DNA of 54,547 bases from Prevotella sp. (lineage in GTDB: Bacteria > Bacteroidota > Bacteroidia > Bacteroidales > Bacteroidaceae). The translations under genes were made by a program, and so were the position numbers. Below, one piece after another: positions 1-8,936 of this stretch. The stretch spans positions 1 to 54,547 of the forward strand of contig JAFZCU010000180.1 of the NCBI GenBank assembly GCA_017556145.1. The letters run 5' to 3'. How positions within the stretch are numbered: position 1 is the first letter of the stretch; every line of letters starts with the position of its first letter. Below the pieces are notes generated by a model. The model searched no databases. It saw only the letters and a list, made by a program, of their open reading frames with translations, and was not told where the DNA came from.

Positions 1-452
1 TCCTTGAAAGAAACGATGTCATGGATAACAGGCTTCCAGGCCTTGTGGCTCTGCTTCATGGCAGAGATGGCAATCTTTTCCAAGCGTGCTGTCTTCAGCA
101 GTTTCCGCTCAGAGAATTTGCTGTGAAAGAATGAAATCTCATCGACACCTACCTCCGTAGCCTTCTCCACCATCCACTCGATACGGTCGAGCATTTTCGT
201 GGGTGCGATGGCCAAATGGACATGTCCCTGCCACTGAGGCGCCTGGGGCAGACGCTCGACAATGTCGTAGTAGCAGTTATGCGTAGCGGCAATCGTCACG
301 ACGGCACGGTAATAGTTGCCAACCCCATCCATCAGGAACATCTCGTCGCCGCTCTTCAGACGAAGCACCCGCATGGCATGCATGGCCTCAGCAGCAGGCA
401 GTTCTTGTTGCTGATCAGCATCGGGAACATAGAAGAATCTTGTTTCTTTCAT
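1..452 (-). CDS. rsmE: 16S rRNA m3U1498 methyltransferase RsmE, C-terminus cut by window edge
   Basis: About 150 N-terminal residues are present, starting at the ATG complementary to 450-452; the rest lies beyond base 1. The protein opens with KETRFFYVPDA and has the PUA-like segment HAMRVLRLKSGDEMFLMDG. It then enters the SPOUT methyltransferase domain with HLAIAPTK, a stretch reading MVEKATEVGVDEI and SERKLLKTARLEKI, all typical of RsmE. The family methylates N3 of U1498 in 16S rRNA in the small ribosomal subunit. The catalytic knot is not visible because it falls outside the window. The gene follows the MFS permease by 19 bp on the same strand and is probably the last visible member of the ileS-to-rsmE run. 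No terminator or promoter is seen in the short gap. Confidence 0.93.
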   Translation of the reverse strand, partial: MKETRFFYVPDADQQQELPAAEAMHAMRVLRLKSGDEMFLMDGVGNYYRAVVTIAATHNCYYDIVERLPQAPQWQGHVHLAIAPTKMLDRIEWMVEKATEVGVDEISFFHSKFSERKLLKTARLEKIAISAMKQSHKAWKPVIHDIVSFK

Positions 453-471
453 TAACTATCAACAACCCGTT

Positions 472-1800
472 TTAATGGGTAACGTTCTCTATCGGTTTCT
501 TCTCAGGTTTGAAAACAATGGCGAAGGTAATACCAACCACCAAGGCGAAAGCAGCGAAGGTAAACCAGCAGGACTGCCAGTCACCAACCAGGTAGCCACC
601 TTCCCAACCGCAATATGCATTCACAATCTCTCCTGCAGCCAAGGTTCCGATGGTAGCACCCAGTCCGTTGGTCATCATCATAAACAAGCCCTGAGCCGAA
701 GCTTTGATACTGGGTTCGCATTCCTGATCGACAAAGATACCTCCCGACACATTGAAGAAGTCGAAGGCCACACCGTAGACGATGCACGACAGTACGAAGA
801 ACAGCACACCCGGCATAGCAGGATCGCCAATACCGAAAAAGCCAAAGCGGAAGACCCATGCAAAGAGTGACATCATCATCACCACCTTGATACCAAAACG
901 CTTCAGGAAGAAAGGAATCATCAATATACACAATGCCTCGCTAATCTGGGAAATAGAAGTCAGCATGGTGGCATTATTGGCAGCGAAAGTGTCAGCAAAC
1001 TCAGGCGTACCTTTGAAACTGGTCAGGAAAGGACCGGCAAAGCCGTTGGTGACCTGCAGACACATACCCAGCAATGCCGAGAAAATGAAGAACAGCGCCA
1101 TCTGGCGACGCTTGAACAGCTTGAAGGCATTGAGGCCAAGTGTTTCGGCCAGCGATACCTTGCCTTCCTTTTTCTCCAACTTACACTCTGGCAAAGTAAA
1201 GCAATAGGCAAAGAGCACAAGGCTCAGAATACCAGATACCATGAACTGCAAGTAGGTATATTGGAACTTATGAGCATTTTCGCCCAACGTAAAGCCAAAG
1301 CCGCTATCGTCGATGAACGCGCAGTTGACGAACCACATGGTGGCAATGAAACCGACGGTTCCCAGCACACGGATGGGCGGGAAGTCCTTCACCGTATCCA
1401 TACCATTGTTCTTAAGAATGGTAAATGCCGCAGTATTGGTCAGCGCGATGGTAGGCATATAGAATGCCACACTCAACGTATAGAGGGCAATGAACAGCGA
1501 CTTGTCAGACAACTCCTGTCCGAAGCCAGCCTCACTGCCCAGCCACCAGCAGCCAAGCATAAAGGCACCTGCCACCAGATGGCAGAGCCCCAGCAGACGT
1601 TGTGGCTGGATGTACTTGTCGGCTACAATACCCATCAGTGTGGGCATAAAGATACTGACGATGCCCTGGATGGCATAGAACCAGGAAATCTTGTCGCCAA
1701 GACCGGCAATGCCAAGATAATTACCCATACACGTGAGGTAGGCACCCCACACCGCGAACTCCAGGAAGTTCATTAATGATAAACGGAATTTCAAATTCAT
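472..1800 (-). CDS. MFS permease of the nucleoside:H+ symporter type
   Basis: A 442-residue polytopic inner-membrane protein with about twelve hydrophobic helices. The N-terminal segment (FRLSLMNFLEFAVWGAYL) and the following GIVADKYIQPQR loop match Bacteroidetes permeases assigned to the NupG/Nuc_H_symport group of the major facilitator superfamily. The family imports nucleosides with protons; the actual substrate cannot be read from sequence. The start lies four bases after the stop of the DUF4296 lipoprotein gene, so the two are probably co-transcribed and perhaps translationally coupled. A polar loop near residues 205-225 (LPECKLEKKEGK) fits the central cytoplasmic loop between the two six-helix halves. 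The length is normal for the family. Confidence 0.82.
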   Translation of the reverse strand: MNLKFRLSLMNFLEFAVWGAYLTCMGNYLGIAGLGDKISWFYAIQGIVSIFMPTLMGIVADKYIQPQRLLGLCHLVAGAFMLGCWWLGSEAGFGQELSDKSLFIALYTLSVAFYMPTIALTNTAAFTILKNNGMDTVKDFPPIRVLGTVGFIATMWFVNCAFIDDSGFGFTLGENAHKFQYTYLQFMVSGILSLVLFAYCFTLPECKLEKKEGKVSLAETLGLNAFKLFKRRQMALFFIFSALLGMCLQVTNGFAGPFLTSFKGTPEFADTFAANNATMLTSISQISEALCILMIPFFLKRFGIKVVMMMSLFAWVFRFGFFGIGDPAMPGVLFFVLSCIVYGVAFDFFNVSGGIFVDQECEPSIKASAQGLFMMMTNGLGATIGTLAAGEIVNAYCGWEGGYLVGDWQSCWFTFAAFALVVGITFAIVFKPEKKPIENVTH

Positions 1801-1804
1801 AGCG

Positions 1805-2755
1805 CTATCGAGTTATTGGTTTACTAATAATTGATTTCATTGATTCCTCACCAAGGGGAGAAGGTTGGGGCCGTTCACCAAGGCGATGATGACGAGGACG
1901 CAAAGAGTCTGGCAACACAGAGAGTGAATCAGACCTCGATCTCTGAGGCTCCGGCTCCGTTTCATTTTGTTCGTTCTTATGGAAACGTATCAATTGGATA
2001 TTGCTGACAATAAGCATCCTCATGTTTGAAGTGGACTCGTATCCCTGACCCAGATAGATAAAGCCTTTGATTTCCTTCACAGGCTCATCACAGCCATCAA
2101 TACGCAGCTGAGAGCGACCATTGACAGAGAAATGGGTTATGGAGGAAACGATACTATCGTTTTTATACCTCACAGCCATATAGGCAACGGCATCCTTTGA
2201 GCCACTCTGGTAAAGGAAATCGCTGTTCCAGGTCAGCATGAAGCTGTCGCCTTTGCGGAAAGCCGTATCGGCCAACATCTGATACTGCAAACGATTATAA
2301 GGTGCATAGGGAACGAGTACCTGCGAAATGACACCGTTCCATATATTGGCCGTATCGCCCGTCAGCGTACTGGCCGTAAAAGTTTCCACCTCACCAGCCG
2401 AAGCACCATACTCGATGGCAGCCTCGCCCAAGCGCTCCTGGACATTCTTCCAGATCTTGACGAAACGGTCAGAACGCGTGTAGTAATAGACAAGTGACGA
2501 ATCGAACTCAGCCCGTGTCAGACCATACTTCTTCAGGACGGCCTCGAAATAGAGCTCGCGCCTGTAGTCCATTAGGCGTGAAGAACCCTCCGTGCTTGTT
2601 CTGTCCTCTTGCTTGGCAATGCCCTCCGACACGAAATAGTCATAGAGAATGTCTTCCATATCGTCAGGCTGTATATACTCCTTAGGAACTTTTGGCGTAC
2701 ATGCATACAAAAGTACCAGAAAAAGCAACACAATATGACTACGGTGCAGGTTCAT
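1805..2755 (-). CDS. DUF4296 lipoprotein
   Basis: A 316-residue protein with a lipoprotein signal peptide (VLLFLVLLYAC; Cys19 is the expected lipidated residue). Then comes a helical domain beginning VPKEYIQPDDMEDILYDYF, characteristic of DUF4296. That family is Bacteroidetes-restricted and normally found next to lspA; its function is unknown. Residues after about 145 look like a beta-rich domain (DSFMLTWNSDFLY, VAYMAVRYKND). The C-terminal 50 residues are charged and low-complexity (NEQNETEPEPQRSRSDS), so probably disordered. The start codon overlaps the end of lspA by four bases (ATGA), suggesting coupling. The neighbour LspA would process this very protein. Confidence 0.8.
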   Translation of the reverse strand: MNLHRSHIVLLFLVLLYACTPKVPKEYIQPDDMEDILYDYFVSEGIAKQEDRTSTEGSSRLMDYRRELYFEAVLKKYGLTRAEFDSSLVYYYTRSDRFVKIWKNVQERLGEAAIEYGASAGEVETFTASTLTGDTANIWNGVISQVLVPYAPYNRLQYQMLADTAFRKGDSFMLTWNSDFLYQSGSKDAVAYMAVRYKNDSIVSSITHFSVNGRSQLRIDGCDEPVKEIKGFIYLGQGYESTSNMRMLIVSNIQLIRFHKNEQNETEPEPQRSRSDSLSVLPDSLRPRHHRLGERPQPSPLGEESMKSIISKPITR

Positions 2756-3414
2756 TCTTCTGAAATGGGCTCTTCTACAGGGGCTTTCTTCTTTAAAGTA
2801 ATCTGACTGACTTCCTTACGATAGAACAACAAGAGTAACACAACACCCACACTGATGGAGGAATCGGCAAAATTGAACACCGGACTAAAGAAAACGAAAT
2901 GGTCTCCACCCACGAGAGGCATCCATAAAGGCCATTCCGTTTCAATCAACGGGAAATAGAACATATCCACCACCTTTCCCATCAGGAAGGGAGCATAACC
3001 CGTACCGAAAGGTACAAAGTAAGACTGGTAGAACTCTGACGAATTATTGAAGATGAGCCCGTAGAACATACAATCAATAAGATTGCCCGCAGCACCTGCG
3101 AGGATCATCGCCAGACAGACCAAATAGCCTATCTTCGCCTTTTTGCCCACCTCAAGCCAGATATAATAGCCCAGCACCGCAATGGCACCAACGCGGAAAA
3201 GCGATAGTACAATCTTGCTACCCAGCTGCATACCGAAGGCCATACCGTTGTTCTCAATAAACGTGATATAGAACCAGTCGGTAATATGGATGCTCTCATG
3301 GAGAGTCATCGAAGTCTTCACCCAGATCTTGATGGCTTGGTCGATCAGGAGAATGGCGACGATGATCAGTGTCGCCAGTCTCCCGTTGGTGAATATCTTT
3401 CTGAAAGCGTTCAC
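2752..3414 (-). CDS. lspA: Lipoprotein signal peptidase LspA (signal peptidase II)
   Basis: A 220-residue inner-membrane aspartyl protease that removes signal peptides from prolipoproteins after lipidation. The two catalytic aspartates sit in GNLIDCMFYG (Asp114) and FNFADSSISVG (Asp184). The conserved ENNGMAFG segment is at residues 54-61. Four hydrophobic helices are visible (about 13-30, 67-86, 94-112, 183-200). It is longer than the roughly 165 residues of E. coli LspA because of an insert between the catalytic segments (about 121-178), which is usual in Bacteroidetes. The start overlaps the dksA-like stop by four bases and the stop overlaps the DUF4296 start. Several genes in this window encode lipoprotein substrates. 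Confidence 0.96.
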   Translation of the reverse strand: MNAFRKIFTNGRLATLIIVAILLIDQAIKIWVKTSMTLHESIHITDWFYITFIENNGMAFGMQLGSKIVLSLFRVGAIAVLGYYIWLEVGKKAKIGYLVCLAMILAGAAGNLIDCMFYGLIFNNSSEFYQSYFVPFGTGYAPFLMGKVVDMFYFPLIETEWPLWMPLVGGDHFVFFSPVFNFADSSISVGVVLLLLFYRKEVSQITLKKKAPVEEPISEE

Positions 3415-3797
3415 TTCACTTTCTTTTGGTTCATCTTCGACTGAACACTCAACGTGGCGTGAGGAACGGCACGAAGGCGCTCCTTAGGTATCAGTTCGCC
3501 AGTGATACGGTCAATACCATAGGTTTTATTCTCAATGCGTACCAAAGCGGCCTTCAAGCCTTGTATGAACTTCTGCTGACGGGCAGCCATCGAGATGAGC
3601 TCTTCCTTCGACTGCGTAACACTACCCTCCTCCAAAGCCTTATAGGTAGGAGATGTATCGTCGACATCGTTGGAGTCCTCATTCATGAGCACTTTCATCA
3701 TCTGGTCATAGTCGCGCTTGGCCAAAGCCATTTTCTCATTGATAATCTGACGGAACTCCTCGAGTTCTTCGTCACTGTAACGTGTCTTTTCTGTCAT
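3411..3797 (-). CDS. TraR/DksA-family transcriptional regulator without zinc-binding cysteines
   Basis: A 128-residue DksA/TraR-type protein: an N-terminal coiled coil (about 8-88) and a C-terminal globular segment that in the family binds zinc. The C-terminal segment keeps the family shape (NKTYGIDRITGELIPKERL, then AVPHATLS), but the zinc positions are lost. The usual Cys after Tyr-Gly is replaced (YGID) and the distal CxxC is absent. The protein contains no cysteine at all. DksA relatives bind in the RNA polymerase secondary channel and modulate initiation; a metal-free globular domain would have to fold without zinc. The acidic coiled-coil tip region (NEDSNDVDDTSP) is present. The gene lies 26 bp after ileS and overlaps lspA by 4 bp, a conserved Bacteroidetes arrangement. 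Confidence 0.88.
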   Translation of the reverse strand: MTEKTRYSDEELEEFRQIINEKMALAKRDYDQMMKVLMNEDSNDVDDTSPTYKALEEGSVTQSKEELISMAARQQKFIQGLKAALVRIENKTYGIDRITGELIPKERLRAVPHATLSVQSKMNQKKVK

Positions 3798-3823
3798 ATT
3801 TCTACAGATTTTTTCTATTAATA

Positions 3824-6800
3824 TTATCTTTTTCCTACTTTAATATTCAGTTTAAAATCATCGAAATCCACTTCCTGTCCATCGTTGGCGGCAACCTGGA
3901 TATCGTCGGCAAGCACCTGAGTCTTAATATAGTCTGCGAAACTCACAAGACTCTTTTCCACCTCAGCATTCGGGGACAATGTCACCATAATGCGGTCGGT
4001 AATCTCAAAACCGCTCTCCTTACGGATGTTCTGTATACGATTGATGAGTTCGCGGGCCATTCCCTCGTTTTTCAACTCGTCGGTAAGTTCCACCTCGAGG
4101 GCTACAGTGAGGTTACCCTCGTTGGCTACCAACCAGCCAGGAATATCCTCGCTGATGATATCCACGTCCTCTGCGAGGACTTCTAGCCCATCTAGCCCTT
4201 CTAGTCCGGCTAGTTTAATACAGCCATTCTTCTCGAGCTCAGCAATCTGCTCCTGCGAGAGGGCATCCATAGCGGCAGCCACACTCTTCATGAGCTTTCC
4301 GAACTTCTTACCCATTGTGCGGAAGTTGCACTTCACTTTCTTCACGAGCACGCCAGCACCCTCAACGAAACGGAGTTCCTTGACGTTCACCTCGTTCATG
4401 ATCAAATCCTTCACAGCCTCGATATGCTTCTTCTGTGTCTCGTCGACAGCAGGGATCATAATGGCCTGCAGTGGCTGACGCACCTTGATATTCACCTTGC
4501 GACGCAGGGCGAGTACCATCGAGGTAATCTTCTGCGCCATCTGCATACGGGCCTCGAGATCCTTATTGATCTGGGCATCATCAGCCACAGGGAATTGGTC
4601 GAGGTGTACGCTGTCGAGCGCACCGCCGAGGTCCTTGTACAGCTGATCGGCATAGAACGGAGCGAACGGAGCCAGGAGTTTGGCCACTGTCATCAGACAG
4701 GTATAGAGTGTCTGATAGGCACTCAGTTTGTCAGCAGACATTTCCTTGCCCCAGAAGCGCTTGCGATTCAGACGAACATACCAATTGGAGAGGTCGTCGT
4801 TCACAAAAGCATCGATAAGACGGCCTGCACGAGTAGGATCGTAATTGTCAAGCTCAGCCTCAACGCCCTTGATGAGGGTATTCAGACAAGAGAGAATCCA
4901 ACGGTCAATCTCAGGACGTTCTGTTTGTTGCTGTGGCACAGCAACAGACTGAACCGAGGGATCAAAGCCGTCGACATTCGCATACAACGCAAAGAAACTG
5001 TATGTATTATATAAAGTGCCAAAGAACTTACGCCGTATTTCGTCAACACCCTCAGGGTCGAACTTCAGGTTGTCCCAAGGCTCGGAGTTGGTCATCATAT
5101 ACAGACGTACAGCATCAGAGCCATACTTCTCAATCATTTCGAAGGGGTTCACCACATTACCCACGTGCTTCGACATCTTGTTACCCTTTGCATCAAGCAC
5201 AAGGCCTGAAGAAATAACATTCTTGAAGGCTACTGAGTCGAAGATCATCGTTGCGATGGCATGCAACGTGAAGAACCAACCGCGGGTCTGGTCAACACCC
5301 TCGTTAATAAAGTCGCAAGGGAAGGCGATGCCCTTGTCAATCAGATCCTTATTCTCAAACGGATAGTGAACCTGAGCATAAGGCATAGAACCTGAATCGA
5401 ACCAAACATCGATGAGGTCACTCTCACGTTTCATAGGCTTACCGCTCTCAGAAACCAATACGATGTTGTCTACATACGGACGATGAAGGTCGATCTTATC
5501 GTAGTTCTCTTTCGACATATCACCAGGCACGAAACCATTGTCCTTCAGAGGATTCGAAACCATAAATCCGGCTTTGACAGCCTTCTCTATCTCGTTGTAG
5601 AGCTCCTCCACCGAACCAATACAGATTTCTTTGCCATCCTCATCGCGCCAGATGGGAAGCGGTGTTCCCCAGAAACGAGAACGGGAAAGGTTCCAGTCGT
5701 TCAAATTCTCCAGCCAGTTACCGAATCGGCCTGTACCCGTAGATTCCGGCTGCCAGTTGATGGTCTTATTCAGTTCGAACATACGGTCCTTCTTGGCAGT
5801 GCTGCGAATAAACCATGAATCCAGTGGATAGTAAAGCACGGGTTTATCTGTACGCCAGCAGTGGGGATAGTTGTGTACGTGCTTCTCTATCTTCAGCGCA
5901 GTACCCTCCTGCTTCATCTCCATACAGATCACGATGTTCAGGTCTTCAGCCTTGGCAGCAGCCTGCTCGTCGTACTTACCATCCTTATTGAACTCAGGGG
6001 CATAGGCATTCTTCACGTAATCACCAGCGTGGCGGCCATAACCTTCTTTGTTCACACATTTCGCGATGAAGTTTTCATCGAGTTCGTCCATCACATAGTA
6101 CTTACCCTGAAGGTCGACCATCGGACGGGTTTCACCTTTCTTATTTATAAGGAAGAGACTTGGGATGTGGGCATCCTTGGCCACCTTGGCATCATCGGCA
6201 CCGAAAGTAGGCGCAATATGCACGATACCAGCACCATCCTCAGTAGTCACATAGTCACCAGGGATGACGCGGAAAGCTTCGCTCTCCATCTCTACGAACT
6301 GATCCTTGCCATTCTCGCCTGTAAAGACTTTCTCAGGATGAGCGGTAGCATATGCCTTAACATAGTCAGCAGCATTCTGATCGAGTTTGGCAGATGGCTT
6401 AACCCAAGGCATCAACTGCTGATATTTCAGACCAACGAGCTGCTCGCCAGTATAACGACCAACGATACGATAAGGAACAAACTTTTCACCCTTATTGTAT
6501 TCAGGCATCTCGTCGCCATCGGTAATGTTACCCTCAGGAGCAAGATAAGCGTTCAAGCGACTCTCTGCCAGAATGATGGTGATTTTCTCACCATTATAAG
6601 CATTATAGGTCTCGACAGCTACATAATCGATCTTCGGTCCTACACAAAGGGCTGTGTTTGAAGGCAGTGTCCAAGGAGTGGTCGTCCAAGCCACAAAATA
6701 CAAGGGGCCCCATTTCTCTGAGAACTCCGAGAACTCAGAGAACTCTGATTTCTCCGATAAATCAGCCTTGAACAGCGCTGTCACGGTGGTATCCTTCACA

Positions 6801-7426
6801 TCACGATAGCAACCAGGCTGATTCAGCTCATGAGAGCTAAGTCCAGTACCTGCGGCTGGCGAATACGGCTGAATGGTGTAGCCCTTATAAAGCAGCCCCT
6901 TCTTATAGAACTGCTGCAGCAACCACCACAGCGTTTCAATATACTTGTTTTCGTAAGTGATATACGGATTGTCGAGGTCTACGAAATAACCCATCTTCTC
7001 CGTCAAATCACGCCACTCCTGCGTGAACATCATCACATTCTCACGACATTTTTTGTTGTAATCCTCTGTTGAGATGTATTTCTCTGAGTCCTTGTTGTCG
7101 ATGTCAGCTTTGGTGATGCCCAGTTCCTTCTCCACGCCCAACTCTACAGGCAGACCGTGGGTATCCCATCCTGCCTTACGCTTCACCTGATAACCCTTCA
7201 TGGTCTTATAGCGGTTGAAGGTATCTTTGATGGTACGTGCCAGCACGTGGTGAATACCAGGATGACCATTGGCAGAGGGAGGTCCCTCGAAAAACACAAA
7301 TTGCGGACAACCCTCGCGCTCGTCTACCGAGCGCCAAAACACATTCTTCTCACGCCACATCTCAAGGATGTCATCGTTTACCTGAGTTAAGTTCAAGCCG
7401 TTATGTTCGGCGAATCTCTTAGTCAT
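3824..7426 (-). CDS. ileS: Isoleucyl-tRNA synthetase
   Basis: A 1200-residue class I aminoacyl-tRNA synthetase that charges tRNA-Ile in the cytosol. The HIGH-type motif is in PPSANGHPGIHHV (about 50-62) and the KMSKS-type motif in GNKMSKHVGNVV. The editing domain contains WTTTPWTLPSN. The C-terminal anticodon-binding region is of the long (IleS2-like) type, which explains the length. Two short repeat-derived inserts are visible: a SEF tripeptide repeat ahead of the editing domain (bases 6711-6755) and a leucine/glycine-rich repeat near the C-terminus (bases 4181-4216). The gene is first in the run ileS-dksA-lspA-DUF4296-MFS-rsmE and is preceded by a consensus promoter at 7463-7493. Confidence 0.98.
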   Translation of the reverse strand: MTKRFAEHNGLNLTQVNDDILEMWREKNVFWRSVDEREGCPQFVFFEGPPSANGHPGIHHVLARTIKDTFNRYKTMKGYQVKRKAGWDTHGLPVELGVEKELGITKADIDNKDSEKYISTEDYNKKCRENVMMFTQEWRDLTEKMGYFVDLDNPYITYENKYIETLWWLLQQFYKKGLLYKGYTIQPYSPAAGTGLSSHELNQPGCYRDVKDTTVTALFKADLSEKSEFSEFSEFSEKWGPLYFVAWTTTPWTLPSNTALCVGPKIDYVAVETYNAYNGEKITIILAESRLNAYLAPEGNITDGDEMPEYNKGEKFVPYRIVGRYTGEQLVGLKYQQLMPWVKPSAKLDQNAADYVKAYATAHPEKVFTGENGKDQFVEMESEAFRVIPGDYVTTEDGAGIVHIAPTFGADDAKVAKDAHIPSLFLINKKGETRPMVDLQGKYYVMDELDENFIAKCVNKEGYGRHAGDYVKNAYAPEFNKDGKYDEQAAAKAEDLNIVICMEMKQEGTALKIEKHVHNYPHCWRTDKPVLYYPLDSWFIRSTAKKDRMFELNKTINWQPESTGTGRFGNWLENLNDWNLSRSRFWGTPLPIWRDEDGKEICIGSVEELYNEIEKAVKAGFMVSNPLKDNGFVPGDMSKENYDKIDLHRPYVDNIVLVSESGKPMKRESDLIDVWFDSGSMPYAQVHYPFENKDLIDKGIAFPCDFINEGVDQTRGWFFTLHAIATMIFDSVAFKNVISSGLVLDAKGNKMSKHVGNVVNPFEMIEKYGSDAVRLYMMTNSEPWDNLKFDPEGVDEIRRKFFGTLYNTYSFFALYANVDGFDPSVQSVAVPQQQTERPEIDRWILSCLNTLIKGVEAELDNYDPTRAGRLIDAFVNDDLSNWYVRLNRKRFWGKEMSADKLSAYQTLYTCLMTVAKLLAPFAPFYADQLYKDLGGALDSVHLDQFPVADDAQINKDLEARMQMAQKITSMVLALRRKVNIKVRQPLQAIMIPAVDETQKKHIEAVKDLIMNEVNVKELRFVEGAGVLVKKVKCNFRTMGKKFGKLMKSVAAAMDALSQEQIAELEKNGCIKLAGLEGLDGLEVLAEDVDIISEDIPGWLVANEGNLTVALEVELTDELKNEGMARELINRIQNIRKESGFEITDRIMVTLSPNAEVEKSLVSFADYIKTQVLADDIQVAANDGQEVDFDDFKLNIKVGKR
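4181..4216. repeat. Period-9 tandem repeat inside ileS (CTAG-centred)
   Basis: Four consecutive 9-bp units: TTCTAGCCC, ATCTAGCCC, TTCTAGTCC and GGCTAGTTT. The period is a multiple of three, so the ileS frame is kept and the segment encodes LAGLEGLDGLEV near the C-terminus. It belongs to the same style of short array found elsewhere in this window. Confidence 0.75.
6711..6755. repeat. Period-9 tandem repeat inside ileS (GAGAACTCN)
   Basis: Three near-identical units (GAGAACTCC, GAGAACTCA, GAGAACTCT at 6720-6746) are flanked on each side by a related degenerate 9-mer (CATTTCTCT and GATTTCTCC). On the minus strand this gives SEKSEFSEFSEFSEKW just before the conserved WTTTPWTLPSN segment of IleS. 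It is therefore a small in-frame loop expansion. Confidence 0.8.
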
Positions 7427-7462
7427 ATCTTATAAAACTCTAAACTTTTCTTATTTAGGGCG

Positions 7463-7493
7463 CAAAGGTACTAAAAATATTCGAGTCGACAAA
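7463..7493 (-). promoter_or_regulatory. Bacteroidetes-type promoter for the ileS operon
   Basis: Read on the minus strand, TTTG (7493-7490) is followed after 19 bp by TACCTTTG (7470-7463), matching the TTTG-N19/20-TAnnTTTG consensus. The -7 box lies 36 bp upstream of the ileS start. Confidence 0.75.
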
Positions 7494-7552
7494 GGAAATA
7501 AATAATTTTAAGATTTCTACCCAAAAATGTGCTTTATTTCAGAAAAAATTCT

Positions 7553-7560
7553 TATCTTTG
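7553..7560 (+). promoter_or_regulatory. Probable -7 box for the dcu-GH106 unit
   Basis: TATCTTTG fits TAnnTTTG and lies 43 bp upstream of the transporter start at 7604. No good TTTG is seen at the -33 position; the region there is AT-rich. It is divergent from the ileS promoter in the same intergenic space. Confidence 0.6.
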
Positions 7561-7603
7561 CAAACAAATAAATCAAAAACAATAATTAAAAACAGTTTTT
7601 AGT

Positions 7604-8932
7604 ATGGTATTAATGATTATTCAACTCCTCATTGTCTTAGGAGCGTTGTGGGTAGGTTCACGTTATGGATCACTTGCCCTGGGTGCTATTTCCGGCATCG
7701 GTCTCGCTATTCTCGTGTTTTGCTTCAGCCTCAAACCGGGAACTCCTCCGACAGATGTGATTTACATCATCATCGCAGCTGTAACCTGTGCAGGTATCAT
7801 GCAGGCCTCAGGTGGTATGGACTGGTTGATCCAGATTGCCGAAAAGATGCTGCGCAAGCATCCTGATCGCATTACGTTCCTCGCACCATTAACCACTTTC
7901 TTCCTGACCGTATTGGTTGGAACTGGGCATGTGGTATATACCTTAATGCCAATTATTTGCGACATTGCGTTAAAGAAAGGCATTCGCCCTGAGCGCCCCT
8001 GTGGCGTGGCCTCTATTGCCTCTCAGGTTGGTATCACCTGTTCACCCATCGCAGCTGCCGTCGTGGCCTTCGTTACCATCTCCAACGAGAACGGTTTCGA
8101 CATCTCGATTCCTGGTGTGCTCATGGTATCCATTCCAGCTTGTCTGTGTGGTCTGATGGCAGCAGCAGCAGCCTCATATCACCGCGGTCTTGACCTCGAC
8201 AAAGATCCGGAATTCCAGAAGAAGATTGCCGACCCCGTGCAGCGTGATTATATCTATGGTTCTGGTGCAACCACACTCGACAAAGAGATTCCGCAATCGG
8301 CAAAGAATGCCGTATTTGTATTCCTCGGAGCCCTTGCAATCATTGTGATGTTCGCTATCTTCCCCAATCTCCTTCCCTCGTGGGACGGTAAGGCCCTGAA
8401 GATGAACCTCGTCATCCAGATCGTGATGATTGCCGCTGCCGCCCTGATGATTCTCTTCTGCAAGGCACAGCCGAAGAAAGCCGTTTCCGGACCTGTGTGG
8501 CAGTCGGGTATGGTGGCTGTCGTTGCCATCTACGGCATCGCCTGGATGGCCGACACCTATTTCTCCAACTACATGCCGGAGATTCAGGCCATGCTTGAGG
8601 GCATTGTAAAAGACTATCCATGGAGCATCGCACTCGTATTCTTCCTGGTATCTGTGCTGATCAATTCTCAGGGCGCCGTAGTCGTCTCGATGTTGCCATT
8701 GGCCTATTCGCTGGGCATCGCAGGTCCCGTGCTACTCGGTGTGCTGCCTTCGGTCTACGGTTATTTCTTCATCCCGAACTATCCTTCTGATATCGCCACC
8801 GTGAACTTCGACCGCTCAGGCACGACGGTCATCGGCAAATACCTGCTGAACCACTCGTTCATGATGCCGGGCCTCATTTGTGTCTTCACATCGACCATCG
8901 TGGCCTATATTCTCTCTTCAATATTCTATTGA
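7604..8932 (+). CDS. Anaerobic C4-dicarboxylate transporter, DcuA/DcuB family
   Basis: A 442-residue inner-membrane carrier with about eleven hydrophobic segments. Family hallmarks include the ITCSPIAAAVVAF segment, GTGHVVYTLMPII, the ASQVGI stretch and the C-terminal FIPNYPSDIATVNFDRSGTT. Dcu carriers exchange fumarate, malate, aspartate and succinate under anaerobic conditions, which fits the fumarate-respiring, succinate-producing metabolism of Prevotella. Subtype A or B cannot be fixed from the sequence alone. The start ATG follows an AT-rich leader with no strong Shine-Dalgarno, as is usual in Bacteroidetes. The secreted GH106 gene begins only four bases after the stop, so the two are probably one transcript. 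Confidence 0.93.
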   Translation: MVLMIIQLLIVLGALWVGSRYGSLALGAISGIGLAILVFCFSLKPGTPPTDVIYIIIAAVTCAGIMQASGGMDWLIQIAEKMLRKHPDRITFLAPLTTFFLTVLVGTGHVVYTLMPIICDIALKKGIRPERPCGVASIASQVGITCSPIAAAVVAFVTISNENGFDISIPGVLMVSIPACLCGLMAAAAASYHRGLDLDKDPEFQKKIADPVQRDYIYGSGATTLDKEIPQSAKNAVFVFLGALAIIVMFAIFPNLLPSWDGKALKMNLVIQIVMIAAAALMILFCKAQPKKAVSGPVWQSGMVAVVAIYGIAWMADTYFSNYMPEIQAMLEGIVKDYPWSIALVFFLVSVLINSQGAVVVSMLPLAYSLGIAGPVLLGVLPSVYGYFFIPNYPSDIATVNFDRSGTTVIGKYLLNHSFMMPGLICVFTSTIVAYILSSIFY

Positions 8933-8936
8933 TTCA

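Noticed and set aside
5861-6661. 266-codon open frame on the plus strand, antisense to ileS
   Set aside because: It lies wholly within a clear essential gene, shows no recognisable protein pattern and is a by-product of the codon use of ileS. The similar antisense frames over metA, the ABC-F gene and tex were rejected for the same reason.
7427-7603. Riboswitch or T-box leader upstream of ileS
   Set aside because: The leader after the -7 box is only about 30 bases long and no structured element was seen; T-boxes are also not expected in this phylum.
8880-8936. Upstream start for the GH106 gene
   Set aside because: It would overlap the Dcu coding region and bury the signal peptide; the ATG at 8937 gives a proper signal sequence.
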